Assembly (NCBI GenBank): GCA_948470475.1
Contig: OX419341.1
Span: 5,034,353-5,098,352, forward strand
Direction: 5' to 3'
Source of the DNA: Galaxea fascicularis
Taxonomy: Eukaryota > Cnidaria > Anthozoa > Scleractinia > Euphylliidae
Length of the DNA stretch: 64,000 nucleotides
The stretch's first letter is position 1, and each line of letters opens with the position of its first letter. Shown here piece after piece: positions 1 through 12,500 of this stretch. A program made the translations under genes and the position numbers. Below the pieces are notes generated by a model. That model saw only the letters and a list, made by a program, of their open reading frames with translations. It searched no databases and had not been told where the DNA came from.

Positions 1-258
1 GATGGTAATTAGTTCTACTTTACATATGAATGAAAACTAATTTTCATAACAAAAACTTTGCACTTAGACTCGCTTTGAAGAGGAGGCAGACATGAACTCG
101 GAAATGGCCTATTGTATTCAGGTTAAGGAGATTTTCCCCTCCCATGTTAACTTATCTTAGGTTCCTACGTAGACCTTCCCCAGGCTCGTCACGCTATCTC
201 TACTCTCCAGCGAACGTAACAAGCCGAACGGAAGGTCTACATAGGAGGGTAAATTTAC

Positions 259-542
259 CTTCTAATATTTGGTATTTCATAAATGTATGCTGCACAGTCA
301 CTAGCAGTGTAGTCTTTGTTGCAAACACAGGAACCGTTTACGCATTTGCCATTGAACGAGCAGTCATTAGGGCACAGGGCCTCGGCAATCTCTTCCACCA
401 AAACCGAAGCAGCGGCTCCAGTGGAATTCCCCCTAGCGCTGCTCTCATTTGCCTGTAAGGACAGGTTTCTGGCTGCTAAGCTCCCACATTGGTCCATTAA
501 TGCAGCAACACCTCCACTTACAAATGACACGTCTCCAGTGAG
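259..542 (-). CDS. VWDE-like exon 11: linker and first EGF-like domain
   Basis: 284 nt from the TTATCAG acceptor to an AAG|GTAAAT donor, coding residues 736-829 plus two bases. It continues exon 10 in phase 0 through TGDVSFVSGGVAALMDQC, a segment I recognise from this family. A six-cysteine EGF module follows at 792-818 (spacing C-x3-C-x5-C-x4-C-x-C-x8-C). The exon ends shortly after the EGF at YEIPNIR, where the protein clearly goes on. The open frame extends upstream to 713, but that part has no family resemblance and is intron. Confidence 0.87.
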
Positions 543-3500
543 CTGATAAGATATTAGGTGAAACAAAATTGTTTGATGGGTATTTTCGTTTAAGTACTTA
601 CTTGAGCTTCCACAAGCACTTTCTCTAGTTTCCCAGAATGTTGGTTTCCTTGTAGTTGGAAAGCTTGTAAATGCAATATCTTCAAGATATAGTTTCCTCC
701 ATTGGGTTTCCATTAGGATCTACAAATTGACTTGAAAAAGCCTCTTGTTAAAAAGGTAAAAGGAGAGGCAAGAGAAAAGGCCTTTCCAGAAAAGGGAGTT
801 AACGACCTCCGTTGGACCATGGAAATTTAGTCTTATTAACGAGGTGGTCGTATTTACGGGCTAGGCTCATATTATCTTGCAACACAATTTTAACAAGAGT
901 AGCTGATTTTAAAAAAATGGGGTCGGGGTGAGAACCGCACATGTTGTCATCACATCAATTGGTCATAACTTTATTCACGAAGCGTGCCGGTCGATTTCGA
1001 CGATTTTCTGTAACATGATATTTTAATGCGCTGCACTACCACTGATTCTATAATATGTTCAAACAATTATTTTCAACGATTCAAGACTTCTTCTAGCAAG
1101 TATCATGAAACGTTCGAGTCACAATTTGGCGATTAATTCGTACGATCCGTACGGATCGACAAACCGTATGACCACCCACACCAAACAGTCCTCATGAAAA
1201 TATTTTAAGCCCCACTAATGAGATGCAATTCACGGACCGTATGACACTCTATACGGACCGACTGCCAAGTCTATACTCCGTACGATCCGAACGGTCCGAA
1301 ACATCGCTTATACGGACCGTGACTTCTTGACCTCAATGGAGAGTTTTAGATCCGAGTTTACCGCGAACCGCTGGAGGTCACGTGACCAGCATTACGTCAC
1401 GTTTAAGGTTTTCGACGTGCGTTTTCAGCGTGGAGAGGTAGGCTTTCACGTATGTCATTAACCTGAATGCTTTTAGCGTATAATTCTTGTTTTATCCCAC
1501 GTAATGATACAAACATCTTGTGGACCAAGTCTTTATCCATTAAGGTGGTCTTCTACTCTAGAAAATGTATGAAAATCTTAGTTATTTTGCTAAGAGGGAG
1601 AGGAGGGTGTGTTAAGTTTAAAACGCACGTTTTTTCTTTCTTATCTTGTTGCGAATTTTTTAGTCATTACAAAAGGTTTTTATTTCAGTAAAACGTGCTC
1701 CCGATACGTGCTCTTAAAACGTATTCCTGAAACGTGCTTATCGATAGTATTACGTTGGTCAGAAATTTTGCAGTTTCATGATTAAAAGGCACGAACTAGC
1801 AAACGCCCTAAACATTTGCACGTACATCAGTGTTATAAAGGCGACTTGCAAGAAATATACCGATTAGTTACCCCGCAAGTACCGTGCTACGATCATCAGG
1901 ATCCGCTACCTGCAACTTCAGCTACCCTTCTTTTGGTGCGAGTCGTCAACCAAAGTAAGTTACTTTTTATGTTATTTTTGGCCAAAGGATTTACCCGTTT
2001 TACAAATTAGTTTCTTCTAGATTGTACTCATATTATTTGATTCAATTGAATTTACTTTCTCTATTGTCGCCGAATTCATTACTTTAATAGCTTTACTATG
2101 TTATTGGGAGGTATATGACCTCAATATCTGTTGTCTCAAGTATCAATTACTACGTTTCCATGTGTTAAATCAGTAGTTCCATTGTTGCCAAGGCTGTTAT
2201 CTAAGTTAGACTGTATTTTATAACTATCACTTTTCAGTTCGAACCTACTCCAACCTACTCCAATCGACTCCAACTTGCCACTACTCCTATTTCTACTACC
2301 TTTACCACCGCTACGTTATCGTTACTTTCTACTGTCAACACTACTTGTAACCTCGTAACTAGAACTGTGATTAAATGGTTTTGATCATTCTATCTGAGTG
2401 GAGTTCGGATTGTCTACTGCCTCGCACCGCGCGATCCCTGTGATTGTTGAAGGTCGTGAGCATTGCGCAACTCTAGGATCTCAGCAATTACAGGGTGGTG
2501 TACCTTTAAACTCTTCTTTCTCCAAGGGTTTTGGTGGGGGGACTGGGAATGGTGTTTGTGTACATTGTCACGTGGCATGGGGTCACGTGACTACACTCGG
2601 TGCATTTGAATTCGCTTTCTGATCGACAAGATCGTCTGCAGAATTACCTTGAAAGTGAGTCCAAATTGCCTTAATTTTATGTTTTTTGGGTCATTTGCTG
2701 GTGCCGGAGCTCATCATCAAGGGCTGAGAAGGCTTAAACCTTGCCAATTTCAAAGAACTGTTTATTGGCACTGTGAATGTGACAAAATTTGTTCAAATGC
2801 TCGATTCGAGCTGCTGGCAGTTTGTTGTTCATGGACAAGGGGCCGTAAAGCAAATGAGCCTTGTCTCACCAGGCTTCAATCTGCATTTGTGGAAGTTCCA
2901 TCGAAAGTTGAAAGTACCTGGACAACTTTTGGTGCAAGATTCAAGACTGGTCAGAGACTGGTGAAGAAAATAAAAAATTGTTCGGAGGCAGACTTTCCCG
3001 CTCAAAGATATGCCAAATTTCCCAGGATGCAATGGGGTCAGAGTCTTGCTGCTTGGCTGCTTGGTTGAGGTTGCTGTTGAATAGGGAGCTAATTGAGCTC
3101 TTGTTTGGCATTTTTCCCACACTTGCTATTTACGTTGGAAGCAGAAGAAGTTTTTTGTAATTTTGATGCTCTGAATAAAGGATTAAGTTGGAGAAAGATT
3201 TGTTCAGAGTGCTGGTTTGCGAGGTAAGATTTCAATTTCATTCTTGCACTATTTTGGAGCTATTTGGTTATTCTCATGCAATTTCTATGCTGTTTCTCTG
3301 CTGGAGAAATGCATTGTCATACCATTTTTTTTTTCCTTGTCTTGATGCATGACAAGCACTTTTGCACTAGAATTTCTGAAAAAGATGGCAAAATCTGACT
3401 CCAGCAATTTTTTTCTTGACCCTATACAGTTTTGAACTGTGAAACTTGCATGGAATTTGTAAATGACAAAAACTCTGTTCTTTCCATTATTTGACTTTTA

Positions 3501-6500
3501 CCAGCTTTCTGGGCCTCAAGCTGGAGACTAATAACTCTTCTAGGTCGTGAACCAAAATAAAGCTAAATCTGTTGAATTGTTCTTGTATAGCATGCAAAAC
3601 GCTGATGCTAGGTATAGGCACAAAAACAACTTTTTTTGCAAAGTTAAACTTTGAAGATTTCTCTCTCTGCAAATAATCAAAGCCAGTCCACCAGTTAAGG
3701 TTCACAACTTAGATTATAATAGACATAATCGATAAAAAATTGTTCCTTCCCTTAAAGATAAATTGTTTTGGCTCATTTATTTTTACAAAGAAAGCACTTT
3801 TTAAGAAGCCTTAGGAAAGCTGGCTCGGTTACCATGGCAACAAGAGACTCAAACATCATTGTGTTTGTCATCATTCATGGCAACGAATTGCATGATGGTA
3901 GTTTCTTCTGATTAAATTTGATTTTGAAGAAAAAGGTGGTCTAGGGTAGTGTACCCCCTTAACAGAGGCACAAATTCGCGTGAAATGCTGAATTCAACAA
4001 ATCCTATTGGATCTTGAAAACAGGTGCCATTCATGGCTGCTGATTCAAAATGACGGCCGTACATTTGCAAGAAGAACTAATGTAAGAATTTACAACTTTT
4101 CGCTGCTAGATAACCCAGTGTTACTGTGAAGCACCTATTGATAATTCTTCTATTTCTAAATGGAAAAACAAACCCAGAATGGTTAAATTTCGTTGACAAG
4201 AGGCTCGACACGAGTTGGCTCTTGCCAGGGAAATAGCTCAACACAACGCAAGAAACCTGATGAGTGGAAGCAGTAGCTAGGCGCCTCGGCAAAACATTTT
4301 CTACGGATTCATATACTGTTGAGCTTATGGGAAGAGGTTGCCGTGAAAAAAATGGAACGGACTTTAACTTTACCACAAACGGGTAACCGCAAACCGCGGT
4401 GAGAGGTTCACGGTAAGCTCTGATCTAAAACTCTCTAATCTTAAAGGTCCCTATTACCGCAAACCACAAAACTTAAAATCTCACGTGACTTTGGCCTTGC
4501 CGTCGCGTTTGACGTTTGCCGTTCACGTTTCTGTGGCAAGCACCCCTTCTAGCAGTAAGCGAAATATGGCAGAGTTTTCAGGCAACTTTTAAGGCTAAAA
4601 GATCGGTTCTTGCATGTCTAAGCTCCTTAAATGGTAACTTTTTGGAGTTCAACGGTGGGGCCGCCACTACGCTCGCGGAACGTCTCATAGCATTGGTTGA
4701 CTGAAAACAATAAACACACTGTAAACAAAAAAAAAACACAATGGACCCTATCCCTGCAACAATAGAGCTGCGTGCCATGTGGGGCGAATGACTTTAGGCC
4801 ATTTTCGTATTCTCGGTATTGAACTGGATCTAGCATGAAGTGGAGGCTCTTGCGGGGGAATACATTTACATATGGAAAGATTCCCCCGCAAGAGCCTCCA
4901 CTTCATGCTAGATCCAGTTCAATACCGAGAATACGAAAATGGTCTATTAGAGGTTCCAAAGAGCTTTGTGATAACTCCCACGGTGACATACTTAAGAGTT
5001 TTAGGGGATATCAGGAGACGTTGTGAGAATGAATGGGAAAACAAATATGATGCCAACAACAGGTGTTTTAATTTTTGAGAAAGAGCGCGAACGTCTTCCT
5101 AAATGCTCAAGAAACGTCCCTACCTCTGACAGCAAACGGCTAACCTGAAAGTGTAGTTTTGCAGGTTTGCGGTTGAAAGAACAAACCCGTAGCTAAAGTT
5201 CTCTATTATTATATTGATAGAATTCTACAGCTTCTTTTCTGACGGGATATTAATTAATTATGACTCACCTCAAGGTCAATCGAGCATACACTCACTAAGG
5301 ATTGCACATTGACACCAAGTTTCTCACAAAGTTCTCCAATTTTAGACTCTGATATCCGCTTAGAGCAGTAGCGGGTTGCATTTTCCTTTGAAATTGGATT
5401 TGATGCGTCTCTTCTGGAACGGTGGCGCAAATTAAGTGTTTTTCTAAACAACTGCATCTCCTCTTCAGAAGGGTCATCAGAAATTTGTACATCCCGCTTT
5501 TGACGATCACACAAAAACATAGGCGACCATGCCGTTTTCAGTAAAGTAGGAAAAGCGTATTTAGAGGCGTCTTTGCAGGTTTCTCCTTGTTCCGTGTCGT
5601 CATCGCACAAACATGCCTTAGCGTAGCTTGCTTTGTATCTATTCACTGGTTTAGGCAGTATGTCAAAATAACTTTCAGTTTTCAATAATCTGTAGAAGTT
5701 AAAACGAAGTGAAATCACTGCAATGAGCTAAAGCACTAAAATATTTTTAGTCAAATCTAACCTTTAATGTGCAAACAACTGCCATATAATTAGCAGAAAC
5801 CAGCAAGGCTCCCGTTGATTTCTACATTGAAACTGTACATTTATAATCTGATGCAAGCGACACCTCTTTAAACCAGAAGCAGATTCCTCTTTAAAGCAAC
5901 ATGAACAAAACGATATCTCTCAAGTGGACACAACTCTTCAAAATCGAGCTCAAACGACAATTTTACTTCATTTAAATTGCACCTATGGTTTCCCCATTAA
6001 GTTGCAACGCACAGTTTCTCAAATGTATATCCAAGGTCCAATCTCTAAAATGTCCGCTGTTGTTTTTGTTCATGCAATGTAGACTTGCGAATTCCAATGG
6101 AAGGTATGACTGGCACACTACCTTCCTATGGTGACTTACGTTTTTCAGCCTCCTGTCAGCGAACATTTGCGCCCAGTACCTAAGTTGTCAGCATACTTTA
6201 CTGTTTCACTCAATACTTTTAATCAAAACTCAAAATATCTACAGAAAATAGTGCAATTTAATTCAATTACTTCTGCTCCAAAACGCTAGGCTAAAGGGCA
6301 AAAGTGCCGTTTATGTTAACGGGGAAATCCTTTGCGATCTTGTGCGATAAGTCACAAGGTATCCTCGACCAAAGGAAAAATGGTGACTTATCAGTGCACA
6401 TGACTGTGTTCTGTAAAGCGAAATCAGAGTAAAAATTCACTTTCTAGTGGGAAAAGGCACAACAAAAAGCCAGCTATTGTATCAGCAATGGCAAAGCAAA

Positions 6501-9500
6501 ACATGAACCGGAACACTGAAGTAACACACACAGCGCGGTAGGAAAAGGAGCACAGTATTAGGCACGGGCAGAACAGGAAACGGCGCCTGTTCCCATTGTA
6601 CTGTGCCTGTTTCTAATAAAGTGTGCCTTGATCTCGCGGAAAAAACAGCATGTTTTGTAACAACAAATAAAATTCAGGAGAAAAATGGAAAACGCATTGT
6701 TACAAACAATACGGAGAGCAGTTAAACTAGTTAATGAGTGTGTAAGTTATGCTGGGTGTAAGCGTGCTGGTCGTAATTTATGCTGCGTGTGGTGAATGTG
6801 TGAGCGAAGTTGTAGTAGACTTCGGAGTTGCAAAAGTAGAGAGCGACGGCGAAATCGGTGCATTTCGGAATTCGTAATAGTTGCCAGCAAAGCGAGGTTC
6901 TGTGAAAGAAGAATGGTCAAGTAGTCGGAGTCAATTTTGTCGATGAAATGTCGTGTGTGGCGATGATGGGAGTTATTTTGTTTGCTAGTATTAATATTGT
7001 TGCTATTTTGTTATTGGTTTAAGAGATGTACGTTTGCATCATAATGAAATGTGCGCAAGAATGCTGGTAACCGTAGTAGATCCGCGTAGATTGAATCTTA
7101 GCCTGGGTAAAGAAGTAAAAAACGTGCACACGAGAGAAGTGTCTTCTCGCGCTTCTCGACATGTGCATTTAATGAAGCACACTTTGACAGAGAATTTATA
7201 CTCAAGTTTTTAATATTTACAAGGACGTTCTATGCAACGGGCCCCAGTAATTTTACCGGGAAAAGCAAAGAATATGGCCATAACTTTCGAAGAGCTTCGT
7301 CAACGACAAATAGAACTGCTTGAAAGGGAAAGTGGAAAGTTTGACTCGCGTTTGGAAACAGTGTGAGCAGAGGAAATCAAACTCGGCTAGCCCAACTATA
7401 GTTTCTACTCAACCTTTCAAGCTGTTTAATATTGTTTATAGTTAGCGAGACTAGTCAGGGAAGATACAGGGTGAAGATACATGCATAGATCGAAGTAAGG
7501 ATCTCATACTGTACCGCGCGTACCTTAAATTATTTCCATAACTGTTGCGATCTTCATTGTTCTTTGGTTCCAAGCAAAGTCCTTTTTCATTGGCGATGTT
7601 TTTCGCCCTTGGCGTGAACAGATAGACATCCATTCCCCATCCAGTCCTTACTATTTTAACTTTAGTTCCGGAAGGAAACATAACCTGAGGTACAACACAA
7701 CAACACAAAAGACTGAATAGCATAATTACTGAAGAACCGATAAATAAAAATAATAAGAACAGTCATCATCATCATCATCATTACTACGACCAGGTCTGGT
7801 ACTCGTTCACAAAACAGAAAAGGTGCCAAAGCAGTGTGAGAGCAAAGAAGGACTACAAGGTTGGAAAATATCAAGATGTTGCCAGAGAAGTCCAGAGGTT
7901 GTGGGGTGTGAGGGCAAAGGTTGTATCAATGATTTTGAGAGCTTTTAATTAGGTGCATGTCCATTAAAGTTGAAGGACAGTCTGAAAGCAGTGAACACAT
8001 CAATAGGCCATTTTCGTATTCTCGGTATTGAACTGGATCTAGCATGAAGTGGAGGCTCTTGCGGGGGAATCTTTTCATATGTAAATGTATTCCCCCGCAA
8101 GAGCCTCCACTTCATGCTAGATCCAGTTCAATACCGAGAATACGAAAATGGCCTATTTCATTCGCCCCACATGGCACGCAGCTCTATTGTTGCAGGGATA
8201 GGGTCCATTGTGTTTTTTGTTTGTTTACAGTGTGTTTATTGTTTTCTCAACCAATCCTATGAGACGTTCCGCGAGCGTAGCCATGCTTACATAGTCATGA
8301 TGATGATGATGACGACGATGAACGGTTAGAAAGAGGCACCCCGGCGGAGAGAGAAACTAACTGCTGTACAAGAACAGCTTACCAATCTTAATTTTTTATG
8401 TGATTTGCGCGAAGGGCCTAGTTACTGACCTTTTTCCTCTAGAAACTTTTTAGGATATCCAGAGCTAAATAACTCTTCCTGAATTTACATACTTAATACT
8501 TCCTTTTTGAAAATCCTAACTGAATAATTCAGTGGTGCGACAGACAAATTTTAATTTCTCATATCTATTCGCTGTAAGTAGCAAAGGGAATAACAAAGGG
8601 AAAAGCACGTTGAATTAACAAATCGAATGTGGTTTAGCGTTGTCTGATCTCTTATCGACAACGATATTCGTCATCATCAAATGTGTTGTGGAAGATTTCA
8701 CCATTAAATGATACTTGTTCCTGTAACAGGGGCTTTTTTTGTGGGGAGAATTAGCTTCGTGGGTGAGCGAGAGGTGCCCTGTTACCTTCCGGAATCTTTT
8801 AACAGGTGATGGACCCGACCTTCATTCAGGAACATGGCTTTTGTTGGAGATCTTCACTCGTTTCGTTACAGGCAGAACTCAAAGCTCTACTGTCAGGTTT
8901 ATTGTCATATACGATTTCCAATCACCAATATTTGGACAACTTAGCTTATGCACTTACGTAAGCTTAGCAAATGGATGGAATTCGCGCTTTTTACACCTTT
9001 ACAATTCAACGCTCATTTTACATTCCAAGGCGTTATTTTAAGGACAGGTGGAAAACACCTAAATTACTCGCTTTATAATCAGAAACATTGCAACACTACC
9101 TAACTTTCTTAAATCTCATTTTACGTCCCGTAACACTCCTCAAGTGCAGACACAATACTTGCGTTTTCATTCAAGACGAGAGAAATGCAAACCAATGCAA
9201 GATACAGAAAAGTTAAATTTGTATGAGGCGAAGCAAAAAAAGAGAAAGTTTTATTTCTTCTTTTTTGTTTCGTTTTTTGTTTTGTCTTTTCTTCTGTTCT
9301 TTCCCTCATCCAATAACAGCCCGAACTCGTACTACTACATTTCCAAATAACATCTTCCAAGGGTAAAGAGGGTCCTAACACGCGCAATCAGCCATTCAGG
9401 TGAGCTAATCAAACCCCCAACTTTTGACCATGTAATGCATATCAGCAATTTGATCCATGTAGGAAGAAATACAAGAAAATGGGCCACATACCACAAAGCC

Positions 9501-12500
9501 ATAAATCAGTTGCACGAGGAAAGGGAATAGAGGACAAACGTTTGGTAGCGCATATTGATCTTGAATCTCTTTCCGAAGAGCTTGTGCTTTACATTGTAGA
9601 GACATACCCACCTCATATTGAGTATCTTTAGCACCAGTTGCCTTTTTAATGGATATCCCTGGAGCTAAGCATTTCTTGCTTTTTATTTTGACAGTTATGG
9701 GAGTTGTCTGATCGCGTACCATGACGTCATTACAGCAATTGAACTCGATTACGTCATTGTGATCTCTCACCACCACTCCACAGTTGCAGGTCACTTTATG
9801 ACTTCCCCAGTTACATTGCCATTGCCGTGTATGAACCTTTAAAAAGAAAAAAAACCTTTAAAAAAGTTGAAAGTCAACGACACCCCTGATGTGCTTAGCT
9901 TTACTCTGTTCAATAATTTATAGCGGAGCTCCATACCGGCAATTTTTCGGCGGTTTTAATCGAAAACAGGACCACTCGGGTGGCTACGCAGTTATTCAAG
10001 TCAAGCATTGGAGGGTTATAAACTTAAGGCTAAGTGTTAATCTTTAATTTGTTTAGAGCTACTTTTTAATAGTTTATCTGTACGTAAATGCTATACAATA
10101 AGGAAAAAACTGTGGAGCTCCGCTTTTAGGCCAGGCGTTTTCTTTTTATACTCGGACCTAACGGTAGACGACAATCCACTATTATGACAGTGAAATCGAA
10201 ATGACAAGTGTAGGGAAAGAATATAATTGCTCACCTCAAAATGCCTTTCTGAATTCCCATACAAGAGAAAATCGCCGCGTCCCATGTAATCATAATACCT
10301 AGAAATTGTAAAGTATTTCATGAACAAAGACCCAATCAAATCAAACCACTGACTTTCATGCGGTAACTCTTATTGGATTGCTATTGTGATGTTGCAAACA
10401 ACTATCACGTACGTCCACCATAGTAGAAAAGTAAGGATGAACATAGCCATTTTTTCTGGAATAACATGTCATGAGGGCCGTACGGACTGCGAGGTCTAGG
10501 GTTCGAGCCCCAGACCGGACCAACACTCAAGGTCTTGAAATAAACGATGAGAATGTGCTGTCTTTACAATCATCTATGTCTCGGATAAGGACTATAAACC
10601 GTAGGCCCCGTCTCTTGCATCTTCAGTGTTAAATGGTTAGCAGGGGGCATTAAAGAAGCCACACACTTATCACACAGAGTAGGGCACGGAGCTCCCTCCC
10701 GGCTGTTGTGGTCCTTGATTTGTTTCGCTTGTTGGTGCTTCACATGTAGGGTTAACCTCATCGCGCCTTTCCCTCTTGGACAAGAATTGTCCAGGAAAAA
10801 TTGCTATGAACTATGATGGTAAAGGCATTTCTGTCAAGATATCATACAATTTCCCGGTATTGTATTGAGCAACCCCATTCTGTTTAACTATTCAGTTACA
10901 ACGTTGTGCACAAATACTAAAATGGGAAAGACCCCCTACTGCAAAAAAATATATATCGGAAACTATCGGAAAATGTAGTCTAAACGTTTGATAAGTTTAA
11001 AAGGCAATCAATACTTAAAAAGCGGCACTATTTTAGGATCGCCGAAACTAACTTAATGATGTATCGAAAAAAAGTCTTTTAAAAAGAAAAGTCGTGAATC
11101 TGCTGTTCTCTTGTGATAAAATGAATTAAACCATGTTCAAAAACTCATTAATAATTCATAAAGGAACTACAAAAGAAATGAGTGTCTTAAAATCTGATAT
11201 AGACACGGTTAAATTTTACAGCCGATTCTATCCGGAAAAAAAATAAACCCAACGATTATTCTACAAATGAATAGATCTACTACAAAAGTTTTTGAAGTTG
11301 TTCAAAAAACTCGCAGACGTGTTATATAGGGTATAAATTAAAAATACTGCTGCACGTTTTTTAAACATTACATAGAATTAGCGCAAATGCTTTAGAACGT
11401 TTGACCGGTATTATTAGTGCTTGTTGTGACCAATTTTATGACGTTATTTCTTTTAAAAAGAACTTCGAGAAATTTGCCATTTTATGACGTACCTAGCACA
11501 CACAAATAGAGTATATTTTTGCTAATTCACGTGATTTTTACTTGGAAACTAAGACGCAAACTAAAATAAAGACAGCGAACATTTTCTGTTGAAACGCGGC
11601 CGGTGTTGTGGTTTCTTTTTTTACCCTGGGTGCCAAAGGTTATATATTTTGTTTGGAGGAGGGAAATTACGCGACGAAACAGCGGCCACGAGGCGCAAAG
11701 CGTCCAGGGGAAAAAAGTAATCTCTGGCCGCACCAACAATAAATTTCATTTCCGTGCTGTGCTGTCGCCTAAGCCAATCAGAGTAGTGTTTCATGTCGGC
11801 TTGGAAACCACGCTTTTCGTAAGCCAATCACAGTTGCTTTTTCATTTGAAGAACCAATCAACGAACTAGGACAAATTCCGTTGTATCAATTTGATGATAC
11901 GGAAACGAATTTCTCGGCTCCTGCGACCAGCGGCCGGTCTCTCAGTTTCTACCGATTTTGTTTTTCAGGGATATTGTATTTGAACAGGCCCCTGGAGCCA
12001 CGGTTCTTTTTTGAGGGAACTTCTGGGACTTTGTCGGATTTTATAGTGCTCGAGATATGCCCTCAATAGTGCTATAAAAGCAAAACAGACCAAACATGAA
12101 GAAGGTCAACGCCAATACAACAAATAGTGCGAACTGTTTGAAAGATTACGACATCATTTATAGTTGTTACTTACCAATTAAATTCATTTGGCCTGAGCGG
12201 ATAATAGTGTGGATCTCCACACGATAAACACTTGTGTATTTCTCTTTTGCCTCTAATATTTACCTGGAAGAGAAATGAAAAACCAAATGCAAAAAAAAAG
12301 AGATGAAAAAAATCACTTTCTTTACCTTGATGCATCATTACTATGATTTGTCTTAGGAAAGCGACACGATAAACTATTACATGTACTATAGCAAGGCTGG
12401 ACAACGAAAGCGTGGGCTGGCGTTAGGGATATGAGGTGGGGAAAGGTCTTCCGTTTTCTTTTTACAGCTTGTGTCTCGTTTTTGTACTTAGTAAGCCATA

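Larger units (their letters stand above)
720..5268. other. VWDE-like intron 10, with nested repeats
   Basis: No conserved exon is visible between the exon 10 donor and the exon 11 acceptor, and none is needed because the two join in phase 0. It holds a cluster of CGGACCG-type palindromic motifs (about 1140-1325) and one copy of a foldback element (4667-4950). The remainder is AT-rich unique-looking sequence. Confidence 0.6.

Noticed and set aside
543..713. Extension of the EGF exon frame upstream to 713
   Set aside because: The frame is open, but exon 10 joins the acceptor at 543-544 in phase 0 and restores the family sequence; the extra part has no family resemblance.
9405..9611. Open frame continuing past VWDE-like exon 8
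   Set aside because: Exon 9 continues the VWD domain in phase 0 from the donor at 9611; the read-through sequence is not VWD-like.
10481..10530. tRNA gene
   Set aside because: Only the B-box half is tRNA-like and the sequence runs into a SINE body; no cloverleaf can be drawn.
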